The notes beneath the pieces are model-generated. The model was not told the DNA's origin. It searched no databases and saw only the letters and a list, made by a program, of their open reading frames with translations. Of a DNA stretch of 64,000 nt, positions 41,362 through 52,000 are shown in pieces. The DNA comes from Sanderia malayensis. Its lineage: Eukaryota; Cnidaria; Scyphozoa; Semaeostomeae; Pelagiidae. Within the stretch, counting starts at the first letter, position 1. Each line of letters begins with the position of its first letter. The stretch lies in NCBI GenBank assembly GCA_013076295.1, contig RQOL01000466.1, positions 5,933,080-5,997,079 on the forward strand. The letters run 5' to 3'. A program made the translations under genes and the position numbers.

Positions 41362-43249
41362 CAGATGTTTGACCTTATACAATCATGTGCACTTTTGTCA
41401 GGGCCAGGACACAGTACAGATGCTCACTTTGTGGAGTAAACAATGATATACTTGTAGTTGCGGATAAAAATAACTCGCATTGCTTTTGACTTCCAAAAAA
41501 TTGGGATGGTACCTCACTGACTAAATCTAAGAATTGCAGAGTTGCAGTGTTTTGCTTCATTTATGATGCAGGTCTCGAGACTTATGTGCCTTGATATTGT
41601 GCAGGGAATTTTTTGGAAGACATGGGAAGTGTGAGTGTATTTTTAATTAAATAGTAAGTAACGAATAATGTCAAAAATGACAATATTTTATTGTAGAAGC
41701 TTACAGTATCGCCATATCTCATGAAACACTTGTTTTAAACAATGAGTTTTCATTGTTAAATTTTAAGTGCAACTGTGCCATATCGACTTTTCTTTCTGAT
41801 CGACTATCAGCGTGACCCTCCCGATATTCTTTTCAAGACGAACATAACAGCCCGGCCGACTTTGTTTTACTCATTGCGCTACAGAACACCGAAGGTGAGG
41901 AGAATCAAAGGAACCTTGAGGTGACTCGCGACAGATGGCTTTTATTTCACTGTATTATCAAGAAAGTGAAGAAAGTAATATGAAATTAAAGTCAAACTTG
42001 CGAGCCTAAAAGTTGAGCTTGAGCAAAACTGAATACCCTGGATTAATTTTCAGGATTGAACGCAGCAAATTAAAAAAACATTTGTTTTGAGACCACTCAA
42101 GCAAACATTTTGACTTCAATTTTCGATCTTGTTTCATCAAGGTTAAAAACGTTCATTTTCCAAAACAAAAATGAAATACTATGATTGTTGTATCAGTTGC
42201 ACAAGCGTACAGCTAGAAAACTTTCTTCTTTTCACCTGATGCTCCCAGCACAACAACGAGTGAAAAATGCTACCCTCCGTGCGTGATCGTGCTCGTGGTC
42301 CCGCCCTGCCACAGCGTGCCCAACATCTGGTATGGCATGCCATGTTGTTTGTTGTTTCAACAAGTTTACAATTTATCCAATGAAAAATTTGCAAAGTGAT
42401 ATCATACCTGGTAGCCTCATTTCAAATCAAAAGTGAACGTTTGAATCTGAGGCACATACCTTATATGGTAAAGTAAACAGAAACACAGAACACAGAACAC
42501 AACATTCTTTGATCATGGAGAGAATACTACCTTCACCATATTCCAGCAGGGATGTCAGGAAATTAGAGGTAGTTCGATTCGTGCGGCCATGTCGTTGCTT
42601 GACGCTTTCGCTTCGAAATCAGATATCGTGGTCGCAGGTGTATCTGGGGGTATCTGGGGGTACCATTGCTTGGGTACTCCGTACTTCTTAGTGCATAAGC
42701 TGTCTGAATTAGAAATCAAGAATCAAAAATGTTCATTTAAAGCGAGAATTCTCGCTGGTATCTGTGTTCACAACACAAGTGGGTGTGGGTATGTGATTCC
42801 ACATAGCCCCAACGACGACAAATTTGCACAAGTGTGACATTGCACGAAGATACATTGAAGCAACAGTGTAAACGGGCTGCCAAAATATCGCTATCCATAT
42901 TAAACCATACGGTACGTCGAGATAAAGGAATAATTAATGTATAAAAGAATCAAACAAGGCGATGTAATTCAACGCATGTCGCAACCAGCAAACATGGCCA
43001 CTAAAGTACCGTATGCAAAAATGTGTGTGAAGCCGAGAGTGTCCATATATAGAGGTTTGGGTAGCCTTATATAAACTAGATAGGCAACACTAGACCAATG
43101 GCCTTGGGCTTTGATCAAATGATCTGGGAAACCCAGATCATTTAAATAAATAGCCTATGTAGCCCTAAGCAAACATTTTGAGTTTAATGTTAGATCTAGT
43201 TTCACCAAATTTAAAAACTTTCATTTTCCAAATTTCACCCATTGCTTTT
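41362..43249. other. Intergenic stretch with a 100-bp direct repeat
   Basis: No gene is recognised. Related sequences at about 42090-42170 and 43165-43245 share AAGCAAACATTTTGA, TTTCA(T/C)CAA and AACNTTCATTTTCCAAA in the same order and orientation. They could be remnants of terminal direct repeats around the 1.1-kb interval, or two copies of one scattered repeat. Confidence 0.4.
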
Positions 43250-43289
43250 CACTTTTGCAAAGGCAACAGCAATTTGTTGTGACAAACAC

Positions 43290-44866
43290 GAGAGTGAAAA
43301 TCTTGAATTACAAGATCAGTGAATGCGTTGTTCTTTGGAAGAAGATTTGGGTACTTCCTCTGATAATCTAAATCTGCATTTCCCAGTCTTCCTTTGCAGA
43401 TAAGCAATCCGTCATCTTTTACTACTCTTGAATTGATAGTTGCTTATAACCATCGCTATCTAGCATAGACTGCTGCGCATCCTTAATCAACAACCTGTCA
43501 GCTGCTTCTAACTCTTGAACTCACAGAGCACCTGAACTCCTTTGTTCTCTGCTAAGAAAACTTCTCAAATTATCTACGAATCTCTGGACATAAGCAGTAA
43601 CTCTCAACAACTTCAATAACCTGTTATGCCTCTGTATATCAATAACCTTGCTCACACCATAGCTTTGCACATTGATAAGCACCCCTGCATCCTTTCTTTG
43701 CTCCTCTCTTTCTCTTATCTCATCTGAATTATCAATTAGCATTGGCTTTGGCCAGAATTTATTATTTTCTCCCAACCATGGAGGCCCTTTTCACCATAAT
43801 CTGCTGTTTTTCAACTAAATTGCTGTGACTCCTCGTGAACCTAAGTCAGCTGGGTTATCAATACCAGCAACGTGTGACCAGCTCTCTTTCTTGCTCAAAC
43901 TCAGGATTTCGTTTACTCGGTGCTGAACGAATTGTTTCCATTCACCACCGTTGAAAATCCAATAAAGCGTGGTCTTGCTGTCTAACCAATAATAGATCTG
44001 ATCTACCTCCACCTGGCTTCCTATAGCAGTAATAACAGTGCTCATCAAATTTGTCAGGATTCTTGCTGATCTCAATTCCAGCCATGGAATGGTCAGTTGC
44101 TTCAACGGCGCTACTCTCGTTTTAGCACTTAACAAGGTGATGAAACTTCCCTCTGTGGTTTGTTCCACCAAATAAACCATTGCACAATAAGCTGCTTTAC
44201 TAGCGTCTCCAAATCCATGCAATTGTCTACTCAATACCTTGCCGTTATCTCTTGTCAATACACACCTTGGAACAGTGATGGTTCCTATTTCCTGCAAATC
44301 TTCTGGCCATGCCACCCACCGCAAGTAACTTTGTTGAGGTATTTCATCGTCCCATCCAAGTTTTTCCTTGCAAAGATCTTGAAACAGTACCTTTGCAGAT
44401 ATTGTTACAGGACTGACTAAGCCTGACTAAGTGTGGATCATACAGCGAGGCTAACGCACTCAGTAGACCTCGTTTTGTAGCTTGTAATGACTTGCATATG
44501 GTGTTTCTTCTCTCTTTGAGATCAAATTCCAAGATATCATCCACAAATTTCCACTTGATTCCCAATACCTTGGTGATTTCTTCTATCGCCTTATAAAACT
44601 TAAGCTTTCCTTAGCATATGAGGTATCTTCTTGATAGCTACCTTGTCTTCCTACTACACTAGGCTCTCTGCTACTGATCTCTTTGGCTAAATCAGAGCTA
44701 TTCGTCTTCCATTTTCGCTAATGAAACCCTCCCTTCTTCATTCTATCCATTGACTTCTCATACAAACTAAATGCCTTCTCTACATCTTCACTGCCTGTCA
44801 CTAAGTCATCCACATAAAAACTTCCTGTCATCTTCTCCACAAAGTCAGGATTGTCACAGACCACAA
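43290..44866 (-). pseudogene. BEL-4 pol: end of RT, RNase H and integrase N-terminus
   Basis: From 44866 leftward: a YVDD motif of reverse transcriptase near 44820, then the connection domain. RNase H follows (HGFGDASKAAYCAMVYLVEQ; YYWLDSKTTLYWIF; GIDNPADLGSRGV). The integrase linker (LLKVTAYVQRF-like, 43521-43775) and the first zinc-binding residues come last, ending near 43290. Stops and frame changes occur near 44700, 44590, 44340, 43800 and 43520. It is a dead copy. It shares the linker motif with BEL-1. Confidence 0.75.
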
Positions 44867-45130
44867 TAGCCGAGAGGAATAGACAACTTCAGTTCGATCA
44901 GATTTTCAGTTTGCTACTCGAATGTATCTAAATCTACTGACACAATTACACTTATTTATATAAAATGAGAAACTAAAAATAAACATTGCGTGGAAAGAAT
45001 TACATAAAATATAAAAATAACATAGCTACGTCTGCAAATAATTTCGTTAACGCAGCAGATTAAGTTTCCATATAAAAACATTGCCGAAGATACTAAATAT
45101 AAAGATTACGTAACGGGCTCCATGCTCATG
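44867..45130. other. Insertion interrupting BEL-4 reverse transcriptase
   Basis: BEL similarity stops at about 44867 and resumes at about 45130 without loss of neighbouring RT motifs (DPVT on one side, CDNPDFVEKMTG on the other). The inserted 260 bp is AT-rich, with no ORF and no TIR that I could confirm. Confidence 0.5.
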
Positions 45131-45779
45131 AGTAAATCGTGACAGGATCTTCTTCAAACGTATTGATGTGATGTCTCAGAACACAGTTCAACAAGAAGGG
45201 TGAGGAATTGCATCCAGATACTACTCTGCTAAATCTCTACGTAATAACCTCTGGATTGCTTGAATGGATATCTCTCAACCACAAAAATCTTAAATAATCT
45301 CTATCTTCTTCATGTATCTCGATGTTCAGAAATGCCTTTTCAAAGTCACCCACCAAGGTTATATGATTCATTCTAAACCTCATTATTACATCAAAGATCA
45401 TTGGGGTTAATGGCAGTCCTACATGTAAAGAATCATTAAGGGAAACTCCAGAATTTCTTGCCTTACACGAGGCATCATACACTACTCTAGCTTTGGTAGT
45501 CTCCACATACTCTCTAACAACAGCTCTGTGTGGTAAGTAGTGTACCTTTCTTTCAGTTTCTAATTCCGTAACTTCTGCAATTATTCCGTCCTTATTCTGC
45601 TGAGTAAAAATCTCATCATATTGTTCATACACCTGTGGATTCTGTTGCAACTTCTTCAACTGACTCTTTAACCTTTGCAGTCTAATACTATTGCAGTAGT
45701 TAGATGACAAAGGCTTATGGCCTAATTTCCACGGAAGCCCCACTGAATACCTCTTACCAGTAAACAAACTATTATCCAA
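45131..45779 (-). pseudogene. BEL-4 reverse transcriptase N-terminal part
   Basis: The frame 45237-45779 encodes GKRYSVGLPWKLGHKPLSSN, KVHYLPHRAVVREYVETTKA, RVVYDASCKARNSGVSLNDS and LVGDFEKAFLNIEI. These are the standard BEL RT blocks, including the first catalytic Asp (GDFEKAF). The following SPFLLNCVLRHHI is in another frame. Broken by frame change near 45240 and by the AT-rich insertion. Confidence 0.75.
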
Positions 45780-46216
45780 TGTGTTCTCATGAACCGAATC
45801 TTCCTCTGTAATGCCAATACTATCTAGATCTCACAATCTATAAACATATTCACTGATACTGCACTTATCATCAAACGTAGGTGGGGCATCAATGCAACAA
45901 TTCACATTGCATTCAATGGAATCAATAGGCTTTCCTGGCAAAGGTCCAGACAATACCCAGCCAAGACTTGTTTTTACTGCAGCAGGTTCTCATGCCCCCC
46001 TGATTGTTTGCCTTTCTTGGAATTGCCAGAGCCAATCTGAGCCAATGAGGCAGTCAATCTCCAGGGTATCGTGATCACGGCAAACATCTGAGAACCACAA
46101 ATTCTTCAAATGTAAAAACTTCTTCTTCACAACTTATGCATGGATATTTGGAACATCAGAAATGTTCCCTACAATAAATGCCTCAACTTTGTTTTCTTCT
46201 TCACACTGCCATGAGC

Positions 46217-46918
46217 TCAAAAGAAGTTTAACAACCTCTCTTGCAGCAACATTTGCTCCTTTACTTCCAAATGACTTATTGTCAATTCTTCACTCCTCTC
46301 AGACCTCAATCCAAGTCTACTGGCAGCCTTGGCCGTGATGAAAGACTTCTGGCTTCCTCTGTCAAACAGAACTCTTACCAAACACTCTCTCTTGCCACCA
46401 ACCATGGTCAAGGCTGTCTGCAGGGCCACTCTCTCTCCAGACCCAATGTTGCCTACCCAAGCCGATGCGCTAGCATCCAGCTGCGATGCAGGGGGTGCAG
46501 TCGCAGTTGGCTTAAGCAATACTTCCTTAGAGGGTGCAAGGATGGGGCAGATTGCGCTGTGATGGTTTCCTTTACTGCACATACTACAATTTACTTTAAA
46601 TTGGCATTTAAAGGATCTCTGCCCTGGTTTCGAACAACGGAAACATTTCGCAGTCTTAAGTAATACAGACTTACGCTCTCCAGGGTCTTTTATCTTCGTA
46701 CATTCCTCTGATGGATGATCTTCAGTGCAGAAAACTCATCTTCTTTTCACATCTTTGGCTGCAAACAGAACAGACGTCTTAGAAGGCTTTTCTTGACATT
46801 TGAGCCTGTTGTGGTTGCCGTGTTCCGGTTTCTTGCTAGGTTGATAAGCAGGCATGATCGGAAAGTGCCCTTCCAATACATCTAGTTCTTTTCCCAATGC
46901 AACCAGAAAATTGCCCAA
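46217..46918 (-). pseudogene. BEL-4 zinc-knuckle and aspartic protease region
   Basis: CSKGNHHSAICP is a CCHC-like knuckle, and VRVLFDRGSQKSFIT is the protease active-site region. The D-(S/T)-G triad is changed to D-R-G, which should abolish activity. Further knuckle-like Cys/His residues are in another frame to the right, up to about 46918. The stretch 45780-46216 carries the frame-broken linker between protease and reverse transcriptase. Confidence 0.6.
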
Positions 46919-46986
46919 ATTCCATTACATATGATTAGTTCCAAACGGAATCATATTGTTTCTAAGGGCTTCCGGTATTTTTCCCA

Positions 46987-47910
46987 TCAATACAGGTACA
47001 ACAACACTTGAATAGGACTCCTTGTCACTAGCTTGCGTTGCGTCTCCATCGCACGATATCTTGTCTCAATCTGGTCATGTAGATTACGTAATCTTGTGAC
47101 GTTCTTTTCGTGAAAGACAGGATTCAGGTTTAACAGATCGTCGATATGAGCTCGCTTGATCACGCTGGGCTTCGCATATCTTGCTTTCAACAGCTCAATC
47201 GCAGCATCGCAATCAGCTTCTGTTAAGGCGAATCCCGTGACCACGCTTCTCGCAGGCTCTTCCAGATAACTTCTGAGATATTTGAATTTATCTACCTTGG
47301 CAAACTCTGAATCGTCATGAACAGCACTCTTGCAGCCGTCCCAAAACTCTTGCCAGTCTGAGATTCGTCTACCAAACCTCTTGAGCTCCAACTTCGGTAG
47401 CTTGACTCGTCTGCCACGTATCTCTGTGACAATATCTGAGGATGTTGATGCTTTCGAACACAAGTTTTCGTGAGATGAAGCTCTGAATAGAACCTGTGTT
47501 GATTCCACTTCTTCTTTTTCTGACATTTCTTCTGCATCTGCCTTTTTCAGTGCACTTGTCTGTTTGATAAGATAGTAATTAACATTCTCTTGAATTTCTC
47601 TGCCTTCTTCCAAAGCCTTTTCGCAGTCTTCTTCGTCTGTGTCCTCTATTAAAATGTGAAAGATCTCTTCGTCTAGGCCTTTCAGTACTTCTGACTTCTG
47701 TTTCAACATCGTTGAAAACTGTTGCATTTTGATAAGATCTTCATCTTCATCATCTAAGATGTCCTTAACTTTGTACAAAAGTTTCGTTATGGTTCCTCGG
47801 TGAATCTTTCTCTTACTTTTGGCTCTCTCTAGTCTGTTCATTCTAGTCGATTTATCCGGCTGGGTGGACCTTATGATGCAATTACCAGCAACTTCGATTC
47901 TCAACGTCAA
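46987..47910 (-). pseudogene. BEL-4 gag (DUF1759-type), open over 307 codons
   Basis: The likely start is the Met at about 47838 (MNRLERAKSKRKIHRGTITK). An acidic coiled-coil region follows, then KLPKLELKRFGRRISDWQEF and DKFKYLRSYLEEPARSVVTG, the conserved gag core of BEL elements, ending TRLRNLHDQIETRYRAMETQ. The reading breaks at 46987 and continues degraded to the left. Confidence 0.8.
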
Positions 47911-48525
47911 GGAAAACGACTCTTTTCAGGCTTTATTTTATCTCACTCCTTCAATCTTTTACAACAACCAAAAGCAACGCCCTAATCATGCAGCGTCAAT
48001 CAATCAAAATGATGATAGGTTCCCATCACCGTCCACAGCTGGGTGCGTGGCGCGCGCGCGGCAGGAACTGCGACAGAAAGATCGTGTATATTTTGCTGAA
48101 AGAAAAAGGCTCTATTCAAGATAATGAAATATTTTTTGCAGGTTTTTGCCAAGCTGAAAATATATCGAATAATAGGCGATTGACATCCAACATATCAATT
48201 AATCCACGGGGATTACCGTTGCATGCTCCTCCTGGACAGTTTCGAAAGTTGGACACCTATGCCGAGAAACCTTGCAGACGTGACGTGTGCGGTACATGGT
48301 TGATGTATTTTTGTCGCGATGGAGAAAAGAATATCTGGCAAGTCTTCAAAGGCGAAATAACTGGCAGTGATGTGCTTGAACAGAGAAGTAGCAAGGTAGC
48401 ATTTGTTAAACAATGCGACCGAAAATGCATTCACAAATTTAGCTCTTCTCTGTTGGAAACTAGCAGTCACACAATGTTTGCTTGATATGTTTCCAAATAT
48501 CTGGTAAGTGATGGCCGTCATTAAA
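47911..48525. other. Sequence between BEL-4 gag and BEL-5
   Basis: No recognised gene. It may include 5' leader or LTR of BEL-4. The last part continues, across BEL-5, into the tyrosine-recombinase-like scrap at 54824-55075, since the BEL-5 target duplication joins them. Confidence 0.4.
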
Positions 48526-48530
48526 AAATC

Positions 48531-48950
48531 TGTCAGAAATTGGATCACGGAGATGAGAAACAGTTGTTTATTGATATTATTAGACTTTGTGTAATCGCTA
48601 CATTTTGTTATGTTGTCATCGTTAAATTTAATCTGTCTGTTTGTTTAATTGTTGCTATGGTATTACTTACGTATTTTGCTTGTTGTTACAGTAGAAAATA
48701 GTTTAGGGGGCGTCACGGAACAGCTTGAACATGACGTTATCAAAAGTGGAACAATGCTTCTAATTATGTAACACGATTTTGTATAAGTTGCCAGTCAAAA
48801 CATCGAAGAGTAGGCCTGCACATCAAGTGCAAGTAAATCAACTAAATCTGTGACAGTAGCGAGGATAAGTTGAATCCAAAATCAAATATACAGTCTCCTA
48901 TTCAAGTGAATTCTTTGGTGCATACATCTACAAGTCGTATATTTCCGACA
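48531..48950 (+). repeat. BEL-5 5' LTR
   Basis: Starts TGTCAGAAATTGGATCACGG and ends ATATTTCCGACA. The following TTTTGATCCAACGAGCCGGA (48951-48970) is the place for the primer site. The tRNA could not be named. Confidence 0.93.
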
Positions 48951-49068
48951 TTTTGATCCAACGAGCCGGATGGTAAGAAGCAAGAGCATCGAAGAAAATC
49001 AAGTGAAATCTACAAATCAATCGGAAATCTAAGAAACTACAAGAAATCTACAGAGCAAAGAGAGCAAA

Positions 49069-52000
49069 ATGATGGAACCAGAATCATTAGAAGATGATGA
49101 AAATCAGACCACAACCTCTCAGAACGCAGCCACAGCAAACACATTGTTTGGATTGAAAACCCCGCAGATGGAACTAGACGAGACAACAAAGGTGCAAGGA
49201 GTGGCAATGCAAACGTTGGAAATGGTTCGAGGAAACGCCTATCAAGTAATCGAAAGGAAGAACCCGAGGGAAATGCAAAGAATGAAGAAACGAATCGAGG
49301 AAAAGTTGGTGAATCTGAAAGAACTGAGCAAGCAGATGGCGAACTTCATGATACAGTCGGGTATATCTTGCGAAGAAGTAGCAGCCTTCAACTATACGAA
49401 TGACGTAAATCTAGACGAGTACGAAGACATGGTGTTGCAGTTGGAAGAACTCTTGACGGAGATCGACAGCCGAAAGGCCCGTGAAACGTCAATAGATTTC
49501 AAATCAGCTCAAGCCCTTAGCCCAACTTCAGCTCCTGCAGAGAGAGCCAAGGTACCTAAGCTGGAACTTACAACATACAGTGGAGATCCATTGAAATGGC
49601 AAGAGTTTTGGGAGCAGTACAGAACGATAATACACACCAGCAACCTGGCCACAACCATGAAATTCCACTACCTCAGAAAGGTCTTGGTTGGCAGGGCAGC
49701 AGCAGTGATAAGGGGACTTCCAACCACTGAGGATAACTACATGGTAGCCGTAGACAAACTACGAAAGGAATTCGGGGATAACTCGAAGCTCAGAAGTGCT
49801 CACGTCAAAGCGATCCGTGATGTTCAGTCAATAAACAATGCCCAGAATCTGACGAGATTGAGACGGTTTTACGAAGAGATTTCAATCAACTACGCATCCT
49901 TAGAGTCAATGGGATATGAAGAGCAGGTGATGTGCCTAGTCGAAGAAACGGTGATGAAGCTGCCAAGATTAATTCGATACGAGATCACAAAGGAAGACAG
50001 AACTTGGATGCAATGGAGATTTCCTCAGTTTTTGGACAAACTTTGGCACTACTTGAAGGCTTGTGAAGAAATCGAGAACACAGAGCCACAGAAGCCAGCC
50101 TATGAACACCCGAAAAGATCCATGGTACACGCCACAACAAACAGAACAGCGCAATGTGTTTACTGCAATGAAACCAACCACAAGTCCTTCGAATGTACAA
50201 AGGTGTTTGGGGTCACAGAACGAAAAGCACTTTTACAAAGTCAGAAACGATGCTTCAATTGCACAAGAGTAAACCACAGTGCCAGGGAATGCATGAGCAA
50301 GAACTTGTGCTTCCATTGCAAGAAAAAACACCATTCCTCGATCTGTCCAGGAACTTCCAACCAAAGTCAGTCAACAGCAACCACAACAGAGGCAGTTGGA
50401 CACATCAGTCATGGACCTGCAGCTTACCAGACGGTAGTAGCGAAGATTGGGGGACACTCGTGCAGAATTCTACTGGACAGTGGAAGTGGCAAATCCTACA
50501 TTAGTCGTGAGCAGGGAAGAAAAGTGCACAGTAAACCAATTCGAAAGGAGAACAGAACAATCGGAACAGTCAATGGGGACAAAGAGGTATGCTGTCCGGT
50601 TTACAAGCTCGAAGTCCAGGGTGAAGGTGAAGCAAATGGAAAGTTCGTGACAGAGTTTGCAGAGTTGGATTTGTTTATGCTGAGCTCAGTACCGAACATC
50701 CACCCAGAAATCCAGAGAAAGAAATACGCACATCTCAATGGTATTTGGTTCTCAGATGTCTCAAGAGAAAACGATCTGCCAATACACGCAATACTGGGAG
50801 TGAGGGACTTGGCTCAGATCAAAACAGGACGCATGGTGAAAGGCAACGAAAACGAACCCATCGCAGAAGAAACATCGCTAGGATGGACGCTCATGGGATC
50901 AATCCAAGAATTGAATTCAGAAGCCCAGAGAGAACGGACAGTTATAAACACAGCAATCGAGCAGCCAACAAACATCAAAGAAGATTTCAAGAAACTTTAC
51001 GACCTGGACGTCTTAGGAATCAGAGATAGCAATGGAGATATGTACGACGAGTTCAAAGACAACATCGCCAGAAGACCAGACGGGAGCTACTCAGTCAAGT
51101 TGCCATGGAAGAAGGGTCAGTATTTTCTGCCAGAAAACCGAAAGCTCTGTGAAGCAAGATTATTCAGCCAGATAAAGAAACTCAGAAAGCCACCAGAAAT
51201 TCTAGAGGAATACAACAACGTCATAAAGCAGCAAATTCAAGATGGCACAGTCGAAGCAGTTCCAGAACAACCAGATGGGAGAAGAGTCCATCATTTACCG
51301 CATCATCCAGTAATCCGAAAAGACGCAGAAACAACCAAGCTCAGAGTGGTGTTTGATGCCAGTTCCAAAGAATACAAGTACAGCAAATCACTGAATGATT
51401 GTCTGCATATTGGACCACCTCTACAGCCAATGATGTACGACATTCTGATACGATTCCGCATGTACCCAGTCGCTCTACTCGGTGACATCGAGAAAGCCTT
51501 CTTGCAAATCGGAGTCAGTCCTGAAGACAGAGATGTGATGCGATTCCTTTGGGTGAAAGATGTGAAACAAGAGCCGCCAGAGCTACAAGCGTTGCGATTT
51601 ACAAAGGTCATCTTCGGATCAGGAGCAAGCCCGTTTCTGCTTGGAGCCACAATCAGAGAGCATATGGAAAACTACAAAACAGAGGACCCGGAATTCGTAA
51701 GCACAGTGCTGAGCAGCCTATTCGTCGACGACCTGGTAGCCGGGGGGAGAGATGCAAGAGAAGTTGAAGAGTTGATGACGAAGCTTGTCGCAAGATTCAA
51801 GGAAGGACACTTCAATATGCGGAAATGGAAGACAAATGACGCAGACCTTCGAGGGAAGATCAAGTCAGAGTCAAAAGATGCAGTGGGAAGTCAGGCAGCA
51901 GTCAAAAACGAAAAGGGAGAAGCAACAAAGGTGTTGGGTGTGAGATGGAATCTGGAAATGGATGAGATGGCAATAGACTTTACGAAAATCAGCATCTTGA

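Larger units (their letters stand above)
43250..47910 (-). mobile_element. BEL/Pao element (BEL-4), truncated inside integrase, decayed
   Basis: Reading leftward from 47910 there is gag, zinc knuckle and protease, reverse transcriptase, RNase H and the start of integrase. Similarity then stops near 43250 at the zinc-binding region. Frame breaks occur in every section, and about 260 bp of unrelated AT-rich sequence interrupts the reverse transcriptase. No LTR was identified on either side. Confidence 0.8.

Noticed and set aside
42509..42837. Possible short gene on + strand
   Set aside because: Two overlapping short frames with no recognisable motif, splice context or homologue in the window.
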